A DNA stretch of 32,935 nucleotides from Minisyncoccota bacterium (GCA_030054195.1 JASGCJ010000021.1:1-32935), one strand, 5' to 3'. Positions 14,382-22,439 are shown, counted from the first letter of the stretch. The notes: generated by a model not told the origin, from the letters alone. Numbers and translations: made by a program.

Positions 14382-15218
14382 ATGCCTAAGGCCTCAAAAC
14401 AAAAATCAAAGTCAGGCAACACATTGCCTGACATTCAGAAGATTGCTGACACGAGGGGTATTGCGATCGATCAAGTCGGAATATCAAATCTTAAATATCC
14501 GATTCAAGTGTTAGATCGCAATGGTAAGCCTTTTTCTGTCGTTGCAGAAATTTCAATGTCTGTGCATTTACCTCATCATTTCAAGGGCACTCATATGAGT
14601 CGGTTCTTAGAAGTGCTGACTTCTCATGAAGGTGAGATCACCATGCGGACGCTGCCCGCAATCTTGCGTGATCTTAAGGCCAAACTAGACGCCGAAAGTG
14701 CCTATATTGATGTCAAATTCCCCTACTTCATTGAGAAAGAGGCTCCAGTATCGAAGGCCAAGGGCAAGGTTGGATTTGAGTGCACCTTTATTGGTTCATC
14801 GAATGGGGTGAAAGATGACTTTGCATTGAGGGTGAAAGTACCCGTCACAACCCTTTGTCCCTGCAGCAAAGAAATAAGCGACCGGGGGGCTCATAACCAG
14901 AGGGGATACGTAACTCTTGAAGTGAGAACACGTGAGCTAAGTCCCGGGAAGTGGGACATCATATGGATCGAGGAGCTTGTAGAGGTCGCAGAAAATGCTG
15001 CTTCAGCACCGGTTTATTCGGTTCTAAAGAGACCAGATGAAAGACATGTTACGATGCAGGCGTATGACAACCCGGCATTTGTTGAGGATGTAGTTAGGTC
15101 TTGTTCCCTATATCTTAAAAAAGATATTAGAATCCATTCGTTTAAAATTACTGTTGTAAATCATGAAAGTATTCATGAACACAACGCATTCGCATCTATT
15201 ATTAATAATTATCAATGA
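14382..15218 (+). CDS. folE2: GTP cyclohydrolase IB (FolE2 type)
   Basis: This enzyme converts GTP to dihydroneopterin triphosphate, the substrate of QueD. The 278-residue protein carries HLPHHFKGTHMSRF (62-75), the metal and substrate motif CPCSKE (catalytic-type Cys159) and GAHNQRG (169-175). The late glutamate motif appears as HESIHEHNAF. These distinguish FolE2 from FolE1 and from QueF. An ATG at 14382 gives the normal N-terminus. Its stop overlaps the HNH gene start (ATGA). The last roughly 120 bases are strongly AT-rich, unlike the rest of the gene, so a recombination joint may lie near 15100. FolE2 can work with metals other than zinc, which would help under zinc shortage. Confidence 0.94.
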   Translation: MPKASKQKSKSGNTLPDIQKIADTRGIAIDQVGISNLKYPIQVLDRNGKPFSVVAEISMSVHLPHHFKGTHMSRFLEVLTSHEGEITMRTLPAILRDLKAKLDAESAYIDVKFPYFIEKEAPVSKAKGKVGFECTFIGSSNGVKDDFALRVKVPVTTLCPCSKEISDRGAHNQRGYVTLEVRTRELSPGKWDIIWIEELVEVAENAASAPVYSVLKRPDERHVTMQAYDNPAFVEDVVRSCSLYLKKDIRIHSFKITVVNHESIHEHNAFASIINNYQ

Positions 15219-15943
15219 AAAGTAGTGAGTCGTTTAAAAACAAAATTGCCGAACACCTAATAAAGAGAACGCGTATATTTCCCATAATGCAAAGCATTAA
15301 AAATGCATACGATGCGGAGGATGATCTAATTGCTAGCATAAGAAGTTTTTACTTATTGCTGCCAGTAAAAAGTTTAACAAATGAATGGCCGAGTATTAAC
15401 AAATTTGCGAGAAGAGAGGTCATAAAAGAACATCTAAAAAAAGTGTGTGACAATGATAAAATAAACAAACTACATATCAAAATAATTGATACTTGGATTA
15501 ATGCTAGGTATGGGTCAAGGGACAATCTTGAAAGATATGGTCGTATACTCGAAGATAAGAATGGAAATGTTTGTTTTTATTGCGGCAAGCGTATTGATAC
15601 AGATAAAGCGGTTGATCATATTTTCCCGTTTTCTAAAGGGGGGGAAGATAGTATAGAAAACTTCTTTCTTGTTCATGGGGCTTGCAACGCATCAAAGAAC
15701 TCGCATGTTCCTGGCGAATTTATTCAATGGGCAAGTTCAGAACCCGAAAGTCAACTTAACGAAAACATTAATAGAAGAATTAAGTTTCTTGTTTTCCTGC
15801 GAGACAATTTCACCTGTAAAAAAATAGGCTGTAACAATGGATTATTTTCAAATGTTGAAATTAAAATATCAAAAAAATACGTGACTGGAATCTGCACTTA
15901 CGATAATTTGATAACAGTCTGCGATAAATGTGAGGAGTACTAA
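15215..15943 (+). CDS. HNH endonuclease-like protein, possible double zinc module
   Basis: A 242-residue protein. After a helical N-terminal region, residues 110-170 form an HNH domain: C120-x2-C123 (CFYCGK), Asp134-His135 (AVDHIFP), GG, Asn149 (IENFFLVHGACNASK), and C157 with N158 and K161. A second, incomplete module follows at 195-242 with C201, C206, DNLITVCDKC (C236, C239). It lacks an evident catalytic His pair. The gene is much richer in AT than queC-folE2 and overlaps folE2 by ATGA. Position in a DNA-modification island makes it a candidate restriction nuclease for unmodified DNA. It could also act in some other mobile-element role. Confidence 0.8.
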   Translation: MKSSESFKNKIAEHLIKRTRIFPIMQSIKNAYDAEDDLIASIRSFYLLLPVKSLTNEWPSINKFARREVIKEHLKKVCDNDKINKLHIKIIDTWINARYGSRDNLERYGRILEDKNGNVCFYCGKRIDTDKAVDHIFPFSKGGEDSIENFFLVHGACNASKNSHVPGEFIQWASSEPESQLNENINRRIKFLVFLRDNFTCKKIGCNNGLFSNVEIKISKKYVTGICTYDNLITVCDKCEEY

Positions 15944-15946
15944 ATT

Positions 15947-17272
15947 ATGAAAACTTATGATTATCCATGTATTTTCCTGTCAAAAAAAGGATGGGTAAAC
16001 TCCGAAGGTAAACCCTTTAGCATGGTTTCTTTTTATGCGGAAGCTGGGCAGATGGATATATGGTCGGGGGTATATAGATGCGGGCAGGATGAAAAAGGTT
16101 ATCAGCGTGTTTTAAAAGAAAAGCATTCTACAGAAATTAAAAAGTTTCTTGAAGTTGAAACTAATGTCATCCCAAATTCAGTTGTAATTGCCTTTAATGG
16201 CAAAATAAAAGACAAAGGTAAATTCTACGATTCAGCAGTTTTGATAAAGAAAGCTAGTTCAAAGCATATAGACGAAGATGGTGAAGAAGACTCAGATATT
16301 GAAATTGGAACTGGGATATTAAGAGTCAGTGCTCACTCAAACTGTATAGCTGTTGCGAATAAAGAAAAAATACTTAAAGAAGTAGAATTAAACAAATTTA
16401 GAAGCGCATCTATAATTGATGGTCAGCATAGAGTTTCAGGTGGAAATTCAGCAGCTTGCAATGTTTTTTTTCCTGTAACAGCCTTTTTAGGGATAACTAA
16501 AGAAGATCAAGCTTTTCATTTCATTGTTATTAATCGAAAGTCTGAAAAAGTATCCACTGATGTAATTGAAGCAGTTGTGCCTAAAGTTATTTATAAGAAT
16601 CTTCAGGATAGATTAGTATCTGCCTCGATAATAGGCTCTGAGGCAGATATTATTTATTCCCTTGATAATTCTAAAGATAGTCCTTTTAAGGATAGTATAA
16701 TGTGGGGAAATAAGCCAGGAAGAACGATTAAAAAAAGTGCTATCGATAAAATAATTAAGTACTCAAAGCAATTACCAATAGACGCTAAGGATCTGCTTTC
16801 AGAAACTGAATTAATTAAAGCTATTTGGAAAGGGATTAAAAAACATACAGATCTCTTTTGGCAAAGTAAGATTGTCAAGGTGAATAGGTTAGAGTACAAA
16901 AACCAATTTCTTATTAAAGGAGCAGGTGTATTGCCGACACTTCAACTTGTTGTAAATGCTGCGTGGATGGCGAATTCAATTAAGCCAAGTAGTGACCCAA
17001 ATATCCCCAATGAAAAGAAAGTTGCAGATAGCGTTTATGATTATATTAAGTACCTGCCTAATGAATTGTTTACGTGCGTATGGAATAAAAAATCCATTAC
17101 AAATGAAAACTCAATGCAAAATCTTCAGAGATTAATGATGGATATGATTAGGACCAAAAAAGTTTTATATAAGGAATCGGGCAATAACTGGTTTGATGAA
17201 GCTAAGGCGCTTAAGAAAAAGAAAACAAAACGAACTAAAGCAAAAAAACGCAATACAAGAATCAGTCGCTAA
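15947..17272 (+). CDS. DGQHR-domain protein (DndB/DpdB-related), copy 1
   Basis: A 441-residue protein with the motif IIDGQHRVSGG (DGQHR at 158-162). An N-terminal GYQR (51-54) and a VIPNSVVIAFN segment recur in the two minus-strand relatives near dpdA. After the DGQHR motif, FIVINRKSEKVSTDVI matches the usual FxxIN step. The C-terminus is very basic (KKKKTKRTKAKKRN), suggesting DNA contact. DGQHR proteins include DndB and DpdB; Salmonella DpdB has ATPase activity needed for preQ0 insertion. This copy is the most divergent, is AT-rich and is paired with the HNH gene three bases upstream. It may serve recognition or regulation rather than base insertion. Confidence 0.82.
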   Translation: MKTYDYPCIFLSKKGWVNSEGKPFSMVSFYAEAGQMDIWSGVYRCGQDEKGYQRVLKEKHSTEIKKFLEVETNVIPNSVVIAFNGKIKDKGKFYDSAVLIKKASSKHIDEDGEEDSDIEIGTGILRVSAHSNCIAVANKEKILKEVELNKFRSASIIDGQHRVSGGNSAACNVFFPVTAFLGITKEDQAFHFIVINRKSEKVSTDVIEAVVPKVIYKNLQDRLVSASIIGSEADIIYSLDNSKDSPFKDSIMWGNKPGRTIKKSAIDKIIKYSKQLPIDAKDLLSETELIKAIWKGIKKHTDLFWQSKIVKVNRLEYKNQFLIKGAGVLPTLQLVVNAAWMANSIKPSSDPNIPNEKKVADSVYDYIKYLPNELFTCVWNKKSITNENSMQNLQRLMMDMIRTKKVLYKESGNNWFDEAKALKKKKTKRTKAKKRNTRISR

Positions 17273-17276
17273 GTAC

Positions 17277-18383
17277 TTAAGCTTTATATTTAAACTTTGT
17301 AAGTAAAAAGTTTGATATTAGTTCTATATCTTTTGAGATATTCTGAACATCATCCCATTTCTTGGTTGAATCACCTCCAAGTCTCCACTCGCCTGAATTC
17401 CAGGCGCAATAAGGTTTTAGTGAAGTTAACTCAGCGCAAAAAAGCTCGAAGGGGGGCATTTCAAGTGTTCGAAACTTATCACAAATGGCATCCATTAAAT
17501 ATCCTAAAGAAACGATTCCCACTCCATGTGAAAGTCGTGTTTTATTAGGTCTTAGTCCCCAGGAATCATTAAATACACTCTTTACTGCTGACCAGTATAT
17601 ATTTAATAACTTCGCACTCTGAGTGTTCGACGCATCTGGTTCCTTAAATGTTTTAAACTTATATAAAGCGCCATCATTAAGGCTATTTTCAACCATTTTT
17701 AGAAATGAGTTGTCCTTTATGAAGCCTTCAATATTTGTGGGAGTCTGAATTGCTCGATAAAACGGAGAATTCATGTCTGTTATTACCATTTGTAAAAGTG
17801 TAGTGGATATTTTCCGTTTTTCATATTTCGAGCTTAAACGAATTGCGGTATCTGGTAGTAATTCAAAGATTAACCCCTGCGGTAGCGGTTTTGTCGAGTT
17901 TACAAGAATAAACTGTTCTTTCTGCTCGGCTATGCTGTCGGTGATAAAAGCTGTAACAAAAACGGGAAACTCCTTGATGTCAGCATCACGGATAGCAGCT
18001 GACCGTTGTTGACCATCCACAATCCAGCCCGGCCTTTCGACTCCCTCGGAAATGTCTCTTGGCACAGTCAGCATTCCATGCCTGATTGTCTTATTGGCGT
18101 CTGCGTACTTAAGGGGCTCAAATGTCACGCTTGTATTAAAAGCAACGACAATAGCGTTCGGTAATATTGCAGATTCTGTTTCAAGATATGCTCGGATCTC
18201 CTTAATGTGACTGATTACTTCGGGGCGCTGATACCCAGTAATTTTCGCTTCTTCATTCCTTCCAATCCTTGAGATCTGGGCAATATCTAAGAGCTTCTTT
18301 CCATCGATCCCAAAAGAGTAGAGGGGGCGACCTTTTCCTTGGCGAATTTCAATGGCGGGTATCTGCATGGTGTTGTTGCTCAT
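17277..18383 (-). CDS. DGQHR-domain protein, DpdB-like, copy 2
   Basis: A 368-residue protein with GYQR at 50-53, LPNAIVVAFN (74-83), WIVDGQQRSAA (DGQQR at 123-127) and QFILVNSTKPLPQGLIFELLPD. The product at 19612-20742 has the same motifs at identical positions, so these two are close paralogues. The known role of DpdB is to support DpdA during preQ0 insertion, using ATP. The ATG overlaps the dpdA stop (ATGA), so the genes are coupled. Its 3' half (about 17277-17950) is AT-rich while its 5' half is like dpdA. It converges on the plus-strand DGQHR gene with a four-base gap. Confidence 0.88.
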   Translation of the reverse strand: MSNNTMQIPAIEIRQGKGRPLYSFGIDGKKLLDIAQISRIGRNEEAKITGYQRPEVISHIKEIRAYLETESAILPNAIVVAFNTSVTFEPLKYADANKTIRHGMLTVPRDISEGVERPGWIVDGQQRSAAIRDADIKEFPVFVTAFITDSIAEQKEQFILVNSTKPLPQGLIFELLPDTAIRLSSKYEKRKISTTLLQMVITDMNSPFYRAIQTPTNIEGFIKDNSFLKMVENSLNDGALYKFKTFKEPDASNTQSAKLLNIYWSAVKSVFNDSWGLRPNKTRLSHGVGIVSLGYLMDAICDKFRTLEMPPFELFCAELTSLKPYCAWNSGEWRLGGDSTKKWDDVQNISKDIELISNFLLTKFKYKA

Positions 18384-19606
18384 AGTTTGTTCTTCTCCGC
18401 TAGTTTTGTTTTAAGGTTATGAAGGTTATGAAATCCACGTCTTCTGTTTCGCTCGGCCCCACGGAAAACTACGACCTGAATGCCGACTGTTTTGCAAATC
18501 TCACAGGGACATCTTAGCCAGGGTTTGGCCTCAAGGGTTTCCGCGTAAAGTGCTGAATCATCCTTTTTCCCGTGCCAAAGACGCTCATAGGTGCGAACGC
18601 GATTCACAATGTCGGACAAAGAAAGTTGCCCGCGATCAAACTCCTGGATTCCCTGTAGGCAGAGCTTTTCAAGTTCGCTGGCTGTTTCTTGTTTAATCTC
18701 TCCGGCTAGAATCTTCTTCTTCAGTCCAGGATTCTCGCCCACCTGGGGGATGCGCACGGCCGTGTAGGTCTTATCTCCGATAAAATAGTTGTCCTTATCG
18801 TCCATGAAGGCTTTTTTCAGTGCGCTTGTGCTATCGAAGCTAGCTACTCCATATTTTTTAAATTCCTGAACATGATCGATTCTTGAAATGCCTAAGAGGT
18901 GAAGTTTAGTCTCGGGTTTACGCACCTGCTCAACCGCTTCCAGGACGGACATGACCTCGCGATTATTCAGGGGGACTAAGCCCCCAAGAGCTATGTAGCG
19001 ATACCCAATCTTCTGCATTGCTATTACCGCATCTGAATACGATTTAGGGCTCCAACCTTGGGCAGCTCCAAGCGGAATGAAGGGCACTTTACGGTCGGTG
19101 CACTTCTCAAAAAACTCCTCTGCAAGGGCAAGGGTTAAATCAAACCGGCGCTTCCAATCATCCGGGACCTCCATCTCTTCAGGCTTCTTTAGAAATCCCA
19201 AAATTACATGATCCAGAGATATGCCATATTGGAATTGGCAATCAGTATAAAACTCTACAAGAGAGTCGACGGTGAAGGGGGGGACATGGGCTTTGACGAA
19301 AGAGAAGCTCCCACAATCACCCATGATCTCGACTTTGTCGCCCCCCGGGACTTCATTAAGGCGGAGAAACTCCCTAGCGCCAACACGCTTTAAGCGCTGT
19401 ACCTGTCCAAAAGTATAGTGGACAGATGTTTTAAGCTTTTCGACAGCCGCACGGGATATAAGCATACCGTCGTAGGGGGGGTACTTAAGAATCTCGTGGG
19501 CGTACATCTGGGCGCGTTGCCTGTTGGAGGCAAGCGCACGACTTTCTTTCTGAAAGTCGAATGATGGATCCACGAGATCGTGGGAGTCTGGAAAAAAGAA
19601 CTTCAC
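18380..19606 (-). CDS. dpdA: DNA 7-deazaguanine transglycosylase (tRNA-guanine transglycosylase family)
   Basis: DpdA swaps guanine in DNA for preQ0. The 408-residue protein has a TGT-like TIM barrel: MGDCGSF with Asp97 (general TGT acid/base site), Gln183-Gly184 (AAQGW), the ALGGL loop (206-210) and candidate nucleophile Asp258 (SFDSTS). The zinc site is C366-x-C368-x2-C371 with His393 or His396 (CPCEIC ... GFHNLH). GTG at 19606 is preferred: it gives MKFFFPDSHDLVDP, the normal DpdA start, and lies five bases after the upstream stop. An ORF running back to 19747 is non-coding overlap. Tight packing between two DpdB-like genes and the opposing preQ0 genes supports a DNA rather than tRNA substrate. 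Confidence 0.9.
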   Translation of the reverse strand: MKFFFPDSHDLVDPSFDFQKESRALASNRQRAQMYAHEILKYPPYDGMLISRAAVEKLKTSVHYTFGQVQRLKRVGAREFLRLNEVPGGDKVEIMGDCGSFSFVKAHVPPFTVDSLVEFYTDCQFQYGISLDHVILGFLKKPEEMEVPDDWKRRFDLTLALAEEFFEKCTDRKVPFIPLGAAQGWSPKSYSDAVIAMQKIGYRYIALGGLVPLNNREVMSVLEAVEQVRKPETKLHLLGISRIDHVQEFKKYGVASFDSTSALKKAFMDDKDNYFIGDKTYTAVRIPQVGENPGLKKKILAGEIKQETASELEKLCLQGIQEFDRGQLSLSDIVNRVRTYERLWHGKKDDSALYAETLEAKPWLRCPCEICKTVGIQVVVFRGAERNRRRGFHNLHNLKTKLAEKNKL

Positions 19607-19611
19607 AGAAT

Positions 19612-20742
19612 CTAGCTTTGCCCGCGTCGCTCCATGTAAGAACGGATGAGGAAGTTGGAGACCATCGAGTGATGTTTGTGGACGTTTTGTAGTTCGTTCC
19701 AGGCAAGACCACCGAGTGAATCCCATTCTCCGTCTGTCCATCGGCAAAGATCGGCAATCATCTCTAATTCTTTTTTCACGAACTTTGGGGCGCCTTTTTC
19801 ACGTAAGTCTACGGACCCCATAATGCGATCCATCAACTTGCCCATTGAGCGGAGTCCAATACCGTGCATCAAACGGCTGTGGTGGGGCGGTTTGCCCCAG
19901 GCGTCTGGAAATGTCTCTTTTACCGCGGTCCAGTAGGTGTGGAGGATGGCCCAAATAGCTGTCTGATCGTACTCCCCGGTAGCGATATTACGGTATGGGA
20001 AGAGGCAACCAGAGGGGTTCGTTAAACTATCTTCAATCATCTTCACGATCACCGTATCTGTAACAACGGCTTTCTCGGCTTCGTCCTTGGGTGTAGATGG
20101 ACGGCGAATTAGACCCCGGAAGGGTGAGTCTTTCTCTGAATTTAAAAGGTCACAAAGGGCGGATGGAACCTTGCGAATGGCAAGCTTAGGGGGAAGGGGA
20201 GAGTCAACTTCAGGAAGTAGTTCGGTCACTAGTCCTCGAGGGAGAGGTTTACTATTATTGATCCTCATAAACTGGTCTCTCTGCAACTCCACGTTATCGG
20301 CAATGAAGGCGCAAACGGGTACGGCAAACCTCTTGTCTTCGCACATTTCAATGGCCAGAGCGCGCTGTTGACCATCGACAATCCAGGCGGGTTTGTCTTT
20401 CTCCCTGCTCGGCACAGGTATGCGAAGAAGTCCGGCCACAGCTAGGCCGTCTGATGTCTTCTGACCACGACTGGACACAAACTTTACATTTGATGAAAAG
20501 GAGAGGATTAGCGGGTGGGCCAAAATCATGGCGGGATCTTGGAGGTATTCGGAAATCTCTTTGACGTGCTTCTTAACGCCTTCCCGTTGGTAGCCAATTA
20601 GTCTACCGCCATCATTCCGGGAGACCCGAGAGATGCCGGCCAACGATAGAAGCTCGTCCCCCGATAAGGAGAGGAGGTAAATAAAGGAATTGCCCCGCTG
20701 TTGTACTTTTAGGGCTTTGCGTTCGATGATCTTATTTTTCAT
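19612..20742 (-). CDS. DGQHR-domain protein, DpdB-like, copy 3
   Basis: A 376-residue paralogue of the 17277-18383 product. GYQR lies at 50-53 and WIVDGQQRALA (DGQQR at 123-127) at the same positions, followed by QFMRINNSKPLPRGLVTELLPEV. The C-terminal halves also correspond (HTYWTAVKETFPDAWG against the ISRWSAVKSVF-like region; both end in a W-x-x-LQNV/VQNI helix). AAGGAGT lies before the ATG. It directly precedes dpdA in the operon and is the best candidate for the main DpdB. Unlike copy 2, its base composition is even and matches dpdA throughout. Two DpdB-like proteins could form a mixed complex. Confidence 0.9.
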   Translation of the reverse strand: MKNKIIERKALKVQQRGNSFIYLLSLSGDELLSLAGISRVSRNDGGRLIGYQREGVKKHVKEISEYLQDPAMILAHPLILSFSSNVKFVSSRGQKTSDGLAVAGLLRIPVPSREKDKPAWIVDGQQRALAIEMCEDKRFAVPVCAFIADNVELQRDQFMRINNSKPLPRGLVTELLPEVDSPLPPKLAIRKVPSALCDLLNSEKDSPFRGLIRRPSTPKDEAEKAVVTDTVIVKMIEDSLTNPSGCLFPYRNIATGEYDQTAIWAILHTYWTAVKETFPDAWGKPPHHSRLMHGIGLRSMGKLMDRIMGSVDLREKGAPKFVKKELEMIADLCRWTDGEWDSLGGLAWNELQNVHKHHSMVSNFLIRSYMERRGQS

Positions 20743-20760
20743 GGCAGTTTAGACTCCTTG

Positions 20761-21723
20761 TTATTTTGTTTGGGTGATGAAGATTTCTTGGGTTTGTAAA
20801 AAAAGGCCTCGAAATCGGCTTTGTTCGCAGGCTTTGCCGCTATCACGGTAAATTCGTAGCAAGCGACCGCTACTCGCGGGTAGTCCATTCTTGAGTGATT
20901 CCCGGATAAAGCTAAGGACTTCTTCGTCAGTTGATACCTCGCGGACTGGATAATTGGCTGAAGGTAGGTCTCGTAATAGAGCACTGTACTTTCGCTCTAG
21001 ATCCACGGCATTGATTTCATTGATGGAATTTGCAGTTAAGACGTGGTGAATGATGCGGGCGTTGAGGGCCATGCGAGAGACGCCGACGATGTGTTCCATT
21101 CTGGCGTCACAGGGAAGGAAGTTGTTTTTTAGTGGGCCCTTTTTCCCAGATCCGGAAGAGATAATTACTAGGTGGTTTGGATTATGGAGGAACTCACGGG
21201 CCGTATATAGGTCTCGGTAAACTGCGGTAAGATACTCGGGGGATAGAGCAACAATGAGAGGTTCAGAGGGGTAAGCTTTAGCTAAATCGGCAATGCATGA
21301 GATCGGATTGCCTTGTTGCTTATGCCATTCGCTAAGTCCTCCCCACCATTCCTCATGGGTAAAGCGACTTGGTTTGTCTGGCAAAACAGAATCAAGTTTG
21401 CTGCTGGAAAATGTGGCCGCATAAGAACAGATAGCTCGATCGATCGGGATTAAGCCAAAACCGGCCGAAATTACCCAGAAACGGACATGACTGAAGGCAT
21501 TGTTCTTTTTGGCCATTCCACGAATAACGCTCCAATAGTTGCCACCATATAAATCAAGAGCGGGGATTCCCTCGGCGGAGTGTGTCATCAACGCTTGAGT
21601 CCAGCGTGCAAGTCTTGCAGGAAGATCTTTATCTTTTATCAATCGCAACTGCGTATCCGGATGGGAGTCCCCCTTTTTTCGGTTCGTGCAAGTGACAATT
21701 ACGTTCAGGGGACCAACCTGCAT
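20761..21723 (-). CDS. DUF6884/YaaA-like protein of the dpd operon
   Basis: A 320-residue protein that starts with VIVTCTNRKK, the opening strand of DUF6884 and related YaaA-type proteins. It continues with ALDLYGGNYWSV (LYxG motif) and FWVISAGFGLIPIDRAICSYAATF, matching the family's S-A-x-x-G-L step. A second half has LVIISSGSGKKGPLKNNFLPCDARM. It lies 18 bases before the DpdB-like gene, inside the dpdA operon. In described systems a third modification gene, dpdC, converts DNA preQ0 to the amide form; this gene could fill that place or act in base recognition, but I cannot show either. A C-terminal 80 residues may form a winged helix. Confidence 0.65.
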   Translation of the reverse strand: MQVGPLNVIVTCTNRKKGDSHPDTQLRLIKDKDLPARLARWTQALMTHSAEGIPALDLYGGNYWSVIRGMAKKNNAFSHVRFWVISAGFGLIPIDRAICSYAATFSSSKLDSVLPDKPSRFTHEEWWGGLSEWHKQQGNPISCIADLAKAYPSEPLIVALSPEYLTAVYRDLYTAREFLHNPNHLVIISSGSGKKGPLKNNFLPCDARMEHIVGVSRMALNARIIHHVLTANSINEINAVDLERKYSALLRDLPSANYPVREVSTDEEVLSFIRESLKNGLPASSGRLLRIYRDSGKACEQSRFRGLFLQTQEIFITQTK

Positions 21724-21929
21724 GACCTAATAAGTACATACACTCACCAAGCAGACAAGTGTAATTAATTGGCTTTTGTTAATAATAGGGCATGTAATTA
21801 AAGTGGGTCTCTGGAGTGGTCTCATAGATTAGAACTACCGCGGGGGGTGGGACAAATGCAGGGGTATGCCCAATCGAAGGGCTAGTAATTACTGAGCTAG
21901 ACGGATGGGGGGTCTGTATATACGCCGAA

Positions 21930-22439
21930 TCAAACCAGTCTCTTTTTCCGTCTTTTCCAATGATCGCTGTCCCAGACCAAATCGTCTTCCTCCAGAAACA
22001 CAGTAACTTCCTTAGCCCCATCAAGCGTGCTTTTTTCCCAAGGAGGAATAAGAGGATCGTGACCTTTAACACGTAGTTTGATCATGTTGCTAAGTTTAAC
22101 CCGGCGGCGTGCCTTGTCGAAGTCAGCATCCTTTATATTGGCAATACCTCCGCGGTCAGTGTGATCCCCGATCATTAAAAGAATAGCCCTAGTAAGCTGC
22201 GCATTTTCTAGGTCCCCGGCTTTGCCTTCGTTACCCATCAAAGCGATAAAACCGTCTGTGGAGTGAAGGCTTTCCTTTTCCCAAGCATCCTTAAGGCGAG
22301 TTACAATCTCTCCCGCAAAAATAAATGAAGCGCGGGCTTTGGCTCGGGATCCATAAGCTACTACCACCCCGTCATGGCCCTGGATCTGATCGATCGTAAG
22401 CTCATTAAACCGATAAAAATCAGCGATGATCGAATGCAT
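21930..22439 (-). CDS. Hypothetical protein upstream of the dpd operon, possibly frameshifted
   Basis: A 169-residue soluble protein of no family I recognise. It contains GVVVAYGSRAKARASFIFAG and LENAQLTRAILLMIGDHTDRGG, with alternating helices and strands. The last residues turn into a run of Arg/Lys (KRRKKRLV). Moving one base forward in the A-run near 21950 opens a frame that continues for about 50 Pro-rich residues to 21779, so the true C-terminus may be longer. No ribosome site precedes the ATG. It is separated from the DUF6884-like gene by about 200 bases, so it may be a separate transcript rather than the operon's first gene. Confidence 0.5.
   Translation of the reverse strand: MHSIIADFYRFNELTIDQIQGHDGVVVAYGSRAKARASFIFAGEIVTRLKDAWEKESLHSTDGFIALMGNEGKAGDLENAQLTRAILLMIGDHTDRGGIANIKDADFDKARRRVKLSNMIKLRVKGHDPLIPPWEKSTLDGAKEVTVFLEEDDLVWDSDHWKRRKKRLV

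Noticed and set aside
14382-15218. QueF (preQ0 reductase) as identity of the last pathway gene
   Set aside because: The protein has the FolE2 motifs KGTHMSRF and CPCSKE with GAHNQRG, and FolE2 length. QueF has a different Cys/Asp motif and would consume preQ0.
15947-17272. Phosphorothioation (Dnd) system because of DndB-like DGQHR proteins
   Set aside because: No DndA, DndC, DndD or DndE relative was found, whereas dpdA and preQ0 genes are adjacent.
18380-19606. Ordinary tRNA-guanine transglycosylase
   Set aside because: The context of two DpdB-like genes, the MKFFFPDS-type N-terminus and MGDCGSF instead of the usual tRNA-type motif favour DpdA. Substrate was not proven.
19607-19747. N-terminal extension of dpdA
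   Set aside because: This stretch lies inside the 3' end of the upstream DpdB-like gene in another frame and adds Arg-rich residues unlike the family.
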